NCBI GenBank assembly: GCA_015178975.1
Contig: WHVD01000025.1
Location: 372,001-436,000, forward strand
DNA: 64,000 bases
DNA from: Hysterangium stoloniferum
Lineage: Eukaryota; Basidiomycota; Agaricomycetes; Hysterangiales; Hysterangiaceae
Reading direction: 5' to 3'
The notes beneath the pieces were generated by a model that did not search any database, was not told where the DNA came from, and saw only the letters and a program-made list of their open reading frames with translations. Below, in pieces: positions 20,890 through 32,688 of this stretch. The translations under genes were made by a program, and so were the position numbers. Positions within the stretch are counted from its first letter, which is position 1, and every line of letters starts with the position of its first letter.

Positions 20890-22130
20890 ATCATCCAGTG
20901 GTGCTAGCCCTTTGCAGTCACTTACTTTCCCTTCAAGTAAGGGCTGTTGCAATACTGGTAGCAACTGGCCTAGGACTGTTGTGATGGTGAACTGTGCTGA
21001 GTGGTAGTTGATGGCTATTCACAACCAAATGCCGTGATCAGGCACATTTTGTACCATCAGTGTCTCCTCAATCTCTATTTCATTCATGTTGGGGGCCCTT
21101 TGCTTTCCTTTTGCCATCTCACTTAAGGGAATGGGGATAAGGGGTGACTCAATAGCTTGAGGATTGCTCATGATAGTATTGCCAATTGGTCCTGATTGGT
21201 GCAGGTCTGTGAGGTCTTCATGAAGGATGGTGGGAGTGGACAGTGGGGGGTTTGGAAGGCTTCCAAAGGGCGGGTGGTTGGCTAGGAAAGGAGGTGAGGG
21301 GTGGATGGGGGTAATAACTTCTGATGAGGAAGTAGCTGGGATGAAGTATACAGTGATGGGGGATTGGACAGGGTTTCTGGTACTGGGGATGAGAGGGAGT
21401 TAGAAGAATGTTATGGTGACAGTGGTAGGGGTGCTCATAAGTCAGGTCAGTGAGTCATTGGGGGAGGAAGAGTGACCAAAATATGGTGCAGGATGATGGG
21501 GTTTTCAACAGAACTTCCAGCAGCAGGGGTAATCAGGGTTCTGCTCAGTTGGTACCCTCTCCATACTCTGGTCGATGGTTTAAGTGCCCTTCTTTGATTA
21601 GGGTCAGTAGAGGTAAAGTGGATTGGCACTGGCAGTAGAAACCCCTCATGTGAATCCTCCCCTAAATACTTTAGCTTGTATTGAGGGTTGACCAAATCAT
21701 TGTCTTCTAAGTCCAAAGAGGAGTCAATAGGGCCCACTCAGTATCTTTTCTGCAATTGCCCTCACTGGAAGGTGACTTCAGGGGGTAACTCCCTTCCATC
21801 TCCTTGAGTTAGCTGGATACTCCTGAGTTTGATTTGCCTGTTCAACTCCCAATCGTAGAATGTGGTGCCATCCTTCTCTTCCAACTTTTAGCTTCTACTC
21901 CACATATGCATGGTGTTCTGTTATTGCTCTCCTCTGTTTCTGTGAAGTCCACCCATTTTTCTCCAGGGGAAGGGAAATATTTGCAATCAAGAAGTAGCCT
22001 TCTTGGATTCTTTCTTCCCTTATTTGTGCCCTTGAGGGTACACCCACTCGTGCTCCTCTTTGTGAGAGGTATGATGAAATATATGCAGGAAATATAGTTG
22101 TAATGTATTCAGGGGATTCTCTTAGATAGC
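20890..22130 (-). mobile_element. CpG-depleted degenerate retroelement-like sequence
   Basis: Nearly CpG-free. Two adjacent minus-strand frames (21447-21737 and 21895-22134) form a broken protein with LRESPEYITTIFPAYISSYL and LKYLGEDSHEGFLLPVPIHF. This is reminiscent of a retrotransposon gag/pol region, but I do not recognise a domain. No intact gene is present. Confidence 0.4.
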
Positions 22131-22138
22131 TCAATATA

Positions 22139-23760
22139 TGCTATAGTGTCACAGAGCTTCAACAATAAAACAAGCAAAGGTCCAGTAATTTAAATACTGA
22201 TAGATTAATGAGCTGTGCTATGAAGCTTTAACAACTCAAATCAATGCTTATTTTGATTATTGAAAGGTTCAATAGAACAATATATGACTCTTTTAGCAAA
22301 TAAAAGAACTATTCCTTGAGAATAGGGGCTAGAAGCTGAATATATCCGCAGTAACTTAGCAGAGACTTGATATAAAGCTTCGGATTCTTGTATGCCTATT
22401 AGTAACTATTAATAGTTATTTAACAAGGTGTTAAATAATTTATTAATAGAGAAAGTAATTTGTATTGGATTATCTGAGTGCTTGTACTTGATTAATTCAA
22501 TAAACTTAGGGCTGGGCCTTGAGTAATCTAGTATTGGCAGGGATTTCAGTAAGGATACTTATTAGGTTTATTATGTAATTGATAAGCCTAAAGGGTAGCT
22601 GTGAGGCTGGGGGAACTTAGATGATTAGCTAAGTTCAAGAGTTGCTGACAAAGATTCAAGATGCTGCAAGTGTAGGTGCTTGCAGTGAGTGTATCAGACT
22701 AAGTCTATTATTGTCCTTAGGATGATGAGGTAAGCTTCTGTGCTGTACTGTAAAATATATGTGTGATAGATGATTTTATTGGAAACTTGGCCCTCCTTAT
22801 ATACATTTTGATAACTAAATGATTAGCTAATTATTTAGTTTATGAGGTCACTAGTTAGATCATAATGACCTCATATTCTACTCATTATTTACCCTTTATT
22901 TATCACATGATTCCCCTCTCTGAGACAAGGGTTCTATCCTTTGGCTTGAACATGAAGGTTCAAGGCCGCGGTCCCGGGACGGAAGCAAACGATGAGTCGG
23001 CGGAATCAATTAATGACTCGGGTAGTCACATCCGTGACTTGTGTGACATCCCGACACCGGAGGCTTATCTAATATGTCACATGACTTCAAAAATGCGCAA
23101 ACAAGGTGCCGAAAAGCAATAACTAAGTAGATAAAATATAAATAATTAGTTAAAAATTATAATAAATTAATTAAGTAATAATAGCATAATATGAGTCCAT
23201 GTATGCTATTATTTATGCGAAGTTAAAAGGAATAAGGCCTATTTTTCACAATAAAAATATAATAAAAATACAATAAATTCAAAAGAATATTAAATAATCC
23301 ACAGAAAATTAAGAGAATATTATGAGATGATGCTGATACATCACAATAGTCTGGATGAGCTCATACTATATTTCCTTTATTATTTCTACTCTCTTTCTAT
23401 TCTATTATACACTTATAATTAGTTCGACAACCTATGTATGCGGTACATCGACTCTTGTGGGTGCATACATGCCAGACTTATGTATTCTAGCACCCATAGT
23501 TAAAACTTAGACACTTTTACCCCACAACCACAACTTACCCAGACACCCAGTTAGTGTCCTGTAAGTTGTGATTGGGGTATCGTCTCGACCATCACAGACT
23601 GGCTTCAACTATCTACACAGTCAGAGTCTCGAACTGTATCAGTCAAAACTCTACCAATATCTCAACCCGCACGGACAACATTCGTGCTATTCCCTTATTC
23701 AACTCTCGTTACTCTTTTCTACACTCAAGCAGTCTTTCAGAATCGCACCTAACAGTTGAT
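22139..23760 (+). mobile_element. LTR/leader-like sequence upstream of Copia relic
   Basis: Non-coding and AT-rich. The part 23420-23760 resembles 34140-34440, inside the nested LTR stack: both have GACACTTTT, then CCCCAAC/CCCCACAACC, then a GGGGTATCGTCT/GGGGTCTTGTCT block and a CACAGTCAGAGT/AACAGTCAAAGT block. It is probably an LTR or untranslated leader of a retroelement family. Boundaries were not resolved. The Copia-like frame begins immediately after. Confidence 0.4.
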
Positions 23761-23761
23761 T

Positions 23762-25386
23762 GTCAGTTAAAGAAAAAGAATTAGAAGATTCTAATGTACC
23801 AGTTGTTTTCTCGACTTTGGGCAATCCGACGATAGAGGAGGCATTGAATATGCTGGGAGATGGAGGATTAGCTTGGGAAGAAGCTAGGCAGGCAGAGTGG
23901 AAGAATATGGTAGAACATAATGTATTTGGTGCACCTGAAGAACTGCCGCCAGGAACACATATTTTAAAAACTGGAACAGTGTGTCGTGGATCGTACAAGA
24001 ATGGCAAATGGTCATAAAAGGATTTAGTCAAATTCCTGGATTACATTTTAATGAAATGTACGCACCAGTCATGAAGTGGGAAACATTCCAAATTTTACTG
24101 GTGCTGGGAGCAATAACACATTCAGCTATATGTCAATTCGATGTCAAATCAGCATACTTACATGGGATGATGAAAGAAAAGGTTTGGGTTCAACAACTGG
24201 AGGGGTTTGAAGAACCCGGAAAGGAGAATCTGGCATTACCATTATTGAAGGCTCTATATGGAACAAAACAGGGAGGCAATGAGTGGAGAAAAACACTATG
24301 TATATGTATTTATGGTTAAAGAACTCACTTGGTTCTGTTCCGATTTTGACAGTGCTACATTCTTCAAAATATGGGACGATGGAAGTTGGGCTGTAGTTGC
24401 ATTTTTGGTGGATGATCGACAGCTGTAGGTGATGAAAAACAACTTTGAATCTAGAAAAGGCATTTAACAAACGATTTGGAATTTTGAGTGAAGGAGAGGC
24501 TCACTGGATATTAGGAACAAGTATCTGTCAGGATGCTGAATCAAAATCAGTATTCATATCACAGAAAGAATATATCAAAAACATAGTGAAGAAGTTTAAC
24601 TTACAAAATTCCAAGCCCATATGAACTCCCATATCACTTGGAATCGATTTCACCTCTATTATTTGCCCAGATACTAAAGAAGAACAAAATGAAATTGCGG
24701 AATTGCCTTATCGCAAACCTATTAGAAGTTTGATGTTCACAGCTACAGTATCGCATCCAGATATCGCGTATTCTGTTAACAAATTATCTCAATATTCATC
24801 AAACCCTGCGAGAATGCATTGGAACTTAGCTAAGCATATCCTGCAATATTTATACACGACTCATGTTTTTGAGCTTTGATTGGGAGGACAAGCTCTTTGT
24901 TTGCATGGATATTCAGATGTTGATTTCACAGGAGATCAAGAAGATAGACGTTCAACAGGTGGATATGTGATTTTTTTAGGTTCGGGAGCAGTATCTTGGT
25001 CTTTGAGGAAGCAGTCAATGGTTGCCCTTTCATCCACAGAAGTGGAATATATTGCACTTTCGGAAGTGGCTCACAAAATTATGTGGACACATCATTTCTT
25101 GGAAGAACTCAATATAATATATGTATGAAGAACCGATGGCAATTTTCGAAGACAATCAAGGGACAATCTTTGCTGAAAATCAATGCTCTGTATGAAGGTT
25201 GAAACACATTGACATGAAATATCACTTTATTTGTCATTTGGTCGAAAATGGTACTATCCAACTCATATATCGATCGACTAAGCAAATGATTGCAGATATA
25301 TTGACAAAATCCCTCTCCTCACCCATTTACTATCATCACACTGGACGCTTAGGGCTTACTTCTTCAAAACTCAAGGAGGAGTATTA
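23762..25386 (+). pseudogene. Copia-type pol relic (reverse transcriptase and RNase H)
   Basis: Ordered fragments of Ty1/Copia pol: EEARQAEWKNMVEHNVFGAP, the RT block FDVKSAYLHGMMKEKVWVQQ, LPLLKALYGTKQGGNEW, the catalytic FLVDD region near 24405, RSLMFTATVSHPDIAYSVNK, and RNase H with DVDFTGDQEDRRSTGGYVIF and LSSTEVEYIALSEVAHKIMW. It ends KHIDMKYHFI ... LTKSL. Stops and frameshifts occur near 24015, 24320, 24430, 24620, 24879 and 25128. Protease, integrase and the 5' LTR are missing. Confidence 0.85.
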
Positions 25387-25650
25387 GGTATAATGAGTAT
25401 TGCAGAAGTAAGCGCTTGTATGAAAAAGGTGAGACAAAATGTCTCGAGAAGACGCAATGAGTTATGATGTTCAATCTCCTCTCAAAATGTACTATTATAT
25501 ACGTGTAGTATATGTAGTTAGTGAATCTCTCAGTGAACATTTAACCGCTGAGAGTAAGTGATATGTCTATTGCCTCATCACGAAACAAAATTTATCATAT
25601 GTATTTAGTACTTAAAAGTCTTTAGGTGTTGTATAATACAGCAAATGTTT
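25384..25650 (+). mobile_element. 3' LTR of the Copia relic
   Basis: Follows a purine tract (AAGGAGGAG) directly after the pol stop. It begins TATTAGGTATAATGAG and is homologous to 14050-14300. Confidence 0.7.
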
Positions 25651-25785
25651 AACCGCTGAGATACTTAAATGTCTTTAAAAGACATTAATCCTCTACAGTG
25701 TACTGAAGATATTACTGTTCCAGTTACAGAAATAGTGCTGCCTACTCTTCTTTGCTCATCTACTGACAATGTCAATCTGGTGCAA

Positions 25786-26509
25786 TGTTAAGAACTGAAA
25801 ACTGACTAATGTCGGTGGCTGACAGGGACCGAGCGGAAGGACTTGGCTTCAGCTTATGTGCTGCGCCCTCGCAAATGTCCGTAGGGTGTCCTTAGATTTC
25901 AGACGGGTGAAGACTAATCCTAAAGAGTTCCTTTTGGCGAGATACCAATCAGAACCGAAGGACAAGTCGAGTGTCGGGCCAAGGGGTCGGGGCCGGGAGT
26001 GGATGAGCGCACGCGAAGGCGGATGGGGGGATTCTTAGTATGAGACTGTTACAGATGTATGAGGGTATTCTGAGTCGATATTCTGATTGCCTAGTAACTA
26101 CAACTACAGCGGGTTCATATACAAGTAACAGGCGTCTAGAAAATACTAACGGGGAGAAGGGCGGAAAATGGCATTAACAATAAGCTTGACTAGGAACGGG
26201 AAGTTTATGATTAGTTCAGAGGCCGATGATAACCGAGAGCGGAATTACGATAAAAGGAAATAGTTCAAGGACTACAAATATAGATAGACATATGTGAAAC
26301 ATAGGATTGAACAGATCAACATAATAAAAGGGACGTATCAAAAGTTTAACCAGACAATACGAGTTATTTTGACATGGGCGTAAACGGAGTTTGATCATCG
26401 CAAAAACATACGTCAGCTTCGGGGCCAATGGTTTCCAAAGTGGTGTCTTGAAAACGTTGATAAGTGGCGATAACCTCGGGACCGATAGGGTTGCGACACA
26501 GTCGTAACA
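25786..26509 (-). mobile_element. solo LTR, family 1 (copy B), TSD TGCAA
   Basis: The 724-bp inverse of copy A: in + orientation it starts TGTTAAGAAC and ends GTCGTAACA. TGCAA flanks it on both sides (25781-25785 and 26510-26514), so it is a clean solo LTR left by LTR-LTR recombination. It contains the shared core GGACTTGGCTTCAGCTTATG at 25839. Confidence 0.9.
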
Positions 26510-26574
26510 TGCAATTCCAAGTCCTTGTGTGCTATGAGAGGCAATAAGGTTCATAAGGTGGTGAACTTTGCCAC

Positions 26575-27370
26575 TCAAAAGAAGGTTTCAGTGTCATTTT
26601 CTGGAACTTGAAAGAAGCCCTTTGCAACAATATAAGCCTTTGCTTTGACAAATGCACCATTGCCATCTTGTTTGTCACAAAATATGATGTGACTACCAAC
26701 AACGTTTTGACCTGGATGTAGTTGACTGACCCATTTGAAGGTTCCAGTTGACTTCAATTTCTCATATTCAATCACTATGGCTCTCTCCCACTGCTTCTTG
26801 TAGGGTGACATCATGGCTTCATGGTAATTTCATTGTTCACTGGGAAAGAGATAAAGGCATGATGCTTGCTTCCATGCACCATTGCTGTGTCAATTTCTTC
26901 TTCAGTTATGGCAATTCTTGGTGCCGCTGGTGTATTAATTGTGCATGTAGATTTTGTTTGTGGTGGGAGGTTTGACCATTTGCATAGTTGCAGGGCAACT
27001 TAGATGAGGAGACATGCATGGACATACCAGAGGGAATTAAGGAAGATGATAAAGAAGGGTGGTATTGGAGGCTATTGAAGGCATTGTATTGGTTGAAGTA
27101 AGCTGGACAACAATGGAAGATAAAGCTTAATGAAGGAAGTCATGTGAAGTCTTGGTTTTGAAAGGAGCCATGCGGATGACTGTCTCTACATTCTTCGCAA
27201 GGATGGGAAACTCACTCTACTGGTGTTAATTTGTGTTGACAACGTGGCTGTGGCGGCTGGGCACACACACACTCACATCACAAAGTTTAAGGAAGATATT
27301 GCAAAGTATTTTGATATCATTGATCTCGGCGAACAAAAATACATTCTTGGGGTACAGGTTAGCTGAGACC
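26575..27370. pseudogene. second Copia pol relic, with its two parts in opposite orientation
   Basis: Minus strand 26814-26575 encodes an RT N-terminal piece (KKQWERAIVIEYEKLKSTGT, KAKAYIVAKGF). Plus strand 26990-27370 encodes the following piece (DIPEGIKEDD, RLLKALYWLK, LTLLVLICVDNVAVAA, YFDIIDLGEQKYILGVQV, including the VDN form of the catalytic motif). An inversion must have separated them. Stops are present in both. Confidence 0.7.
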
Positions 27371-27399
27371 GCAGCACACATACCATGAGTAGAATCGTG

Positions 27400-28200
27400 T
27401 CAGTAAAAGGTTGTTTATTGATCCATTAAACTTCGTGAGCCTTGATGAAAGACGGTCATGTCGTGGAATCCATACATTATAGAAAGGGAAATGGTTTTTT
27501 ACACGATTACATCCATGCCTTTGAGAGTCATTGTCACTGAGAGATTTAGAGTGTTTTTGCAGGAAATGAAATAGTAGCGGGATTGAAAGGTATTCTTAAT
27601 CTCTGTATGAGGTACACTATTTAGTTAGCTAATAAATATTACTTGCAAATACATTCTATTAACTCCCATCTCCAATTACATGTCATTTTCATTAGTTAGT
27701 TAAAATTGGTGTTATAACTTCACGGGTTAATGTATCTTTCATGCACATATGCCAAACTGTGCATTTCATTGACTGTGACGTCCCTGGCTACTGTATACTC
27801 TCCCACTCCAACAAAATTATTCCATCCGGCTACTATGTGGTCTTATTGGCATGAGAATATCATGTCTACCACATACTTAGTAAAGCACATTGAACATTGA
27901 AGAAATGAGAACATTCAAGTTCACACATGTCAGAGGATGATACGATGGATACTAGCCTTATATTTTGTTCCATTTCTCTTAAGAACCGAGTCACACATGT
28001 ATGCTGTTATATTTCTCCCTTTCTATTGTGGTCATAGAAAACGACCTTTTAGGTTTCGTCAACACATGTTCGTCTTGTGTGCTAATGTATAGTAATCACA
28101 ACCCAGGGAAAATAAGATATTAATCCATCGAAAAGTCAACAAGTAAATCGTCAGAGAGAGAGGGGGGGGGGGGAGGGAGAGAGAGGAATAAAAGAAACCT
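27400..28200. other. intergenic, no gene seen
   Basis: Unique-looking AT-rich sequence between the Copia relic and the 3' end of the RING gene. It contains a poly-G/GA tract at 28157-28185. No conserved reading frame. Confidence 0.5.
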
Positions 28201-28229
28201 TTATATACTGACCATGAGGGGACCACATT

Positions 28230-29690
28230 CTACGATCTAAAAAGGCGACCAGGTAACAACGCGGCCAACAAAATAGCAAGCCCCACAACGCGAAATGCAA
28301 TACCAAGATAATGCATTGGGGTGTGTGTATGAAATGTTGAGCGATAAGTGGGGTAGGATGGGGTTGAGACATCAGGTATGTTTGGTAGTTTTGACGACTT
28401 CGACGCATGTTTTTGCTTTCGAATTTGATGTTGATGACGAGATGTGGGGGGAACCTCTGAGCTAAGACCTCCTTTAAATTGTCCACCTTGCTCCCAGCTC
28501 CGCGCACGACCACGACCGCGATGGTAGGAGAAATAATCTTCCTCAATCTCCATCTGCTCTCCCACCGTTGAACCCACTGAAGTATCACGATGGGGGAATT
28601 CGGGATAAATTAAAGATGGTTTAAATCCATCTCTCGATCTTGAGGTCGATAATGACCATGAGTCAGCTGCTGACGTTATCTCACTCCCACTCTTTCCCAA
28701 ACACTCCATATCATCACCCTCATCACCACCTGAGGCATAAGGGAGAGGGGACAAAGGGTCATTATCTCTAGTGAAAAGTGGAACGATGTCAAGTTCGTGA
28801 GATGCTGTACAGGGGGCTGAACAGACTGGGCAGGAGGGGGCTGTGCGGAGCCACTGTTCGGAGAAGTTGGAGAAAGAACAGAAAATTAAAATGATAATGC
28901 AGATAGACATACGTTTGTCAAACATGCGCGGCAGTATAAATGTCCGCAACGTGTTAAACATGGATCAGTCGCTGTATCCTGGCTGAGTGAGGTGGGATAC
29001 GTATCAGTAACTATACGATACATTAAGGAAAGTATAAAAAGAAACATAATTAGGAGACAAGTTAATGAAGGTGTGCATTGAAAGCGATTGAATATAGTGA
29101 TGTCAAATTCGAATAAGTGATTAAATAAAACCCACCAAACCCCACACTTCCAGCCCGCTTCAATATCGTCATTAACTTCATCCAACTGCTTCTTCTCAAA
29201 CCGGGCAAAAAAATGGCGCCGAACAGCGTTTGAGTCACTATGGGATCTGTTTGATCGGCCTGATCTTCTATCCTCACTTGACTCTGCGAAGTCAACCTCA
29301 CTTGGTGTAAGGAGTCCCCCTGACCGTGTCAACTCATTAGGGTATGTAGGAGAGACAGGTCCACGGCGAAACCATGACCAAGTCGTGTTCGGGCTTAGTG
29401 GGGAGGTTGTTGGGAGGTCATCGTTATGGGATTGAGGTTTAAACAGGAAAGGGCAGGGGGGTTCATTTTGATTTTGTGATTCAAGTTCAATTTTGGATCC
29501 TGAAATCAATTATAATTTGTCAAGGTTTACGCATAGTCAAAATATAATAACTTTTCATACCCATTCTCGAGTCAGAAATATCAGAAGCGAGAATACCAGA
29601 TCCTCGAGTGTCATAGTCACATTCAGGAGTTCCAGCAGTAGTATCAGAGCGGGAGACAGCCCCGCTATGATTATACGACCCACCCCCCAT
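28230..29690 (-). CDS. RNF5/RNF185-like membrane-anchored RING E3 ubiquitin ligase
   Basis: Four exons (29690-29561, 29499-29136, 28982-28913, 28853-28230) join in frame to 395 aa. Every junction is GT-AG, with short introns of 59-153 nt. The RING finger is assembled across three exons: CGVC at the end of exon 2, DPCLTRCGHLYCRACLTN in exon 3, and WLRTAPSCPVCSAPC in exon 4. This gives a full C3HC4 set. DIVPLFTRDND follows, as in RNF5-type proteins. The C terminus is hydrophobic (YLGIAFRVVGLAILLAALL), a likely ER membrane anchor. The N-terminal 160 residues are Ser/Asp-rich and probably disordered. Family members ubiquitinate ER proteins for degradation. ATG at 29690 was chosen because its exon splices in phase to the GATTTCAG acceptor. 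The gene looks intact. Confidence 0.88.
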
Positions 29691-29739
29691 ATTGTAGATC
29701 GTGTCGTGTGCTTGTTTAATAAATTATAATACAATATTG

Positions 29740-31300
29740 GGTGACGTTCAAATTAAACCTGACCTGAGTTTGACGGTCTGTGGTCGTGGGCACTATCCTA
29801 TGTGTTGAAATGGCGATTGGATAATGTAGTTGAGAGGCAAATATTTAAAAACTTATTTGAAGGTGGGAGCGGCAGCGTGTCACGTGACGGTGACGTACTA
29901 TATCGAGTCTCACCCTTGATCAAAGAATGTGAATCATTTACAGCGCTTAAATGCGATCAAGGCGTTTTAAGTTAAGAAATCAAGGCGTGTGGTCCGAGCG
30001 GGTATTCCGCGGGCCAGAGCAATGAGAGGAAATTAGATAAAGAAAAATATGTTCTAAGACTTGACCAAGGAATTCAATTTCAAGTATGGAAAAGAGTCCT
30101 AAATAGAATTGGAGTCTTCAGGACATGGCCATAACATGAGCGAAGTTTGCCAAGAACTTGGCGAGACATTGCGGGCTTAGTGCATAGCGGTCCCTGAGCT
30201 TGCTCTGAGTGATACTAATAACCTAGCCGTGCCCAACATATTTACTCGGAACATTCAATCAGTCAGGCAGCTCGCGGTGAAACCTCCCCGTTCTCCCAAC
30301 AAATAACGAGGGTTAGTTGCTCAATATTTACACATTGCATCGGGGAGCCAAAAATAAAATAAGAAAGAAGGAAAAGGAAATTGAGACCAATCCCCTGACC
30401 TTCCTTTTTGGGAACTCCGCCAGATATGCAATGACTTGTTATCCTTGGTTGACCAAATTATTGACCCATAAGGCAAGCAGAACAACAATATTCCCATCAA
30501 GAATATTGCCCACAAAACGCACTAAAAAAATATCAATATATTAATTTCGAGTAGTGCAAATGATCACTTGAATAATTATAAGTAAATTCGTCCTGTTTGG
30601 AAATCGATACGTAGTCCTAGCACACAGTTGTGGGGGTTAATGGTTTCCGTTGGTGTTTGACACCGAAGGTGTCTTAGGTCCAACTCTTACTTTGTGCTTG
30701 TTTTATGTTCAAAATCTTTAAAAACTACATGATGTGTTTCAAGATGTCCCAGATTTCTTGTTGTAGACGGTAGGTGCCACGCCTTCCTTTGTTGTCTTGC
30801 CTCATCCATCGTAGAACCTAATTCTAAAAAGAAGTGTAAGGTGGGTAATGGGAGAGCATTAACTTTACCGTATACGCATAGGAAGACTCGCCGCTCACCC
30901 AAGAAATGGCTGCCACTAACTACGGACGGTGAGACGACGCCGCTAATCCAACCTCTTCATCTGATTATTTGACCTGTCGTGATGCAATTTGTTCGAAGGC
31001 TCTTATATACCAAGACTTCCGTCTTCCGGCCAGTCGAACTATTTTGGGATTTATTAATAAAATACGGTAGCGAATAGCTGACGAAATTATGGTGACGAGT
31101 GGCAATGCCAAGTCCTGCATTGCACGGTTGCTCATCTCCGATAATCCGCGTAACCTTTTTTTTTTCATAACCCTTTAGGGTTCGCTGGGCGGTGACTAAA
31201 ATAACCCTCCGATGGTCACACAACACCGTTACAACAATATATTCATTGTGAGTTATTCATATATAAATTACATTGTGGCATTGCTATTAAAAACCATCGT
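29740..31300. other. mostly unassigned intergenic sequence, possible small spliced gene
   Basis: Normal CpG content. Short minus-strand frames lie at 30687-30902 and 30957-31226, the latter starting MLCDHRRVILVTAQRTLKGY. They could belong to a small spliced gene, but no family was recognised and splice sites were not convincing. The 29740-30300 part probably holds the RING gene promoter. Confidence 0.3.
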
Positions 31301-31880
31301 CTGAGTGGCCGGCCCTCAAGGACTGCTCAGCCTTTCCTTGAGTCTTTTTCTTTTTTCCTTGGAATCTCCACCCAGACACCGCTCTAGTTTTGGCACTGCC
31401 AATAGAGAGGTCCATTCGTCCTTCCCAGCAGGGGGTTTGGAAAATGGGTGGCACAGATATCCTTCACCTCTTGAAGTCTATCCTGCCTTTCTGTCAACCA
31501 CTCCGGATCTTCGAACCATAATGGCTTATACTATGACTTTGTCAACCCATTGCTGCCATGTTCCTATGATTGAACCATAATGGCTATCCTACACTATGCC
31601 GACCATGTCGGCCCTTTGCTGCCTATGTTCCTATGATAATCCAGTGGCTCTTTGAAGACACATCTGTTCTGTCTTCCCTCTCCTCATCCTGGCAGGATCC
31701 TTCAACCACATTCTTTTGGTGACATTCGTGATATGTTCGCTCCCGGCCCTCTGTGCCTCTACTCCATTCTTCTTATGGGCTCGCTCATGTCCCCATCAGC
31801 ATGTTTTGCACAATGGAGCCTGCAGCCCCTGGATTCACTTCCACCAGGGGTCCACTCACCCAAACATGGACAGAGGCAAA
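31300..31880. repeat. degenerate repeat related to 37690-37910
   Basis: GGCCCTCAAGGACTGCTCAG with CCTTTCCTTGAGT (31311) and the stretch CCCCATCAGCATGTTTTGCA to CTTCCACCAGGGG (31790-31850) recur at 37690-37730 and 37848-37908. The copies differ largely by CpG-type changes. No gene. Confidence 0.6.
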
Positions 31881-31888
31881 GACGGGGA

Positions 31889-32103
31889 ATAGACTTGTAA
31901 TAATAGTACATGTTTGTCAATCAATGTGTCAGTTAGTGAATCACCTTCTGACATGATAGGTAGGGTGCTAGTTTAGGTGTACACTGGTTCTGGCATGCAT
32001 TAACCTCAGAAAACATGGTCCACAATTAGCATCCTCCTATGAAAAAGCGAAGAAATGGGTGAACTGCCCCTAGGAAAAGAGTGGTTTCATCATCAATTCC
32101 AAC
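31889..32103 (-). mobile_element. LTR family 3 fragment ending TTCCAACA
   Basis: Shares CAATCAATGTGTCAGTTAGT, CACCTTCTGACATGATAGG, TGCTAGTTTAGGTGTACA and TGAACTGCCCCTAGGA with 45120-45352 and 50570-50834. Inverted, it starts TGTTGGAATT, a typical LTR 5' end. The other copies extend further left (TATTGTAATACACAATCTAC). Confidence 0.65.
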
Positions 32104-32688
32104 AATTGCCATTCTCATTGTGCCAACAAAAATAAAATCAACAATGCAATTTTCAATGTAACAAAAAACAAAGGTACAAAATAATCATACATACAATTTT
32201 TATATTTTGTTGAAAGCTACCAGGTATCAATGCAGCTCCAATGATCCTTCATTGCTCCTTAGATGAACCTCAATTGAGTCAGTCAAGCAAGGAAACAATA
32301 GTAATAATAGCTTACCTAACAAATGTTGAAGATAGGACACAAGGAGTGAGTGTTGGATTTTGGAAATTCAGTAGGCAAGCTACAAGGATGTCACAACCGT
32401 CACAAGTCACAACACTGTCACAAATATTCAAAGGTAATATTCAACAACATTGAATCTCTTTCAACATATCTCATTTCGATGTTACAAATGATTTTATTAT
32501 TAGATCATAATATAGTCATAACAAGACGAAGAAAAGCATAAAAGGGCCATGAAAGAAGCAAGGGAAGTCAGTTGAAATATCTGTAAATTAGGTATATTAA
32601 TAATCTAACTTGTCATAACTTCTTTGACAATACTTCCATGAGTTCTCATGACTGGTAATAGCCTCTTACTTCATCGACAGGGCGAATA

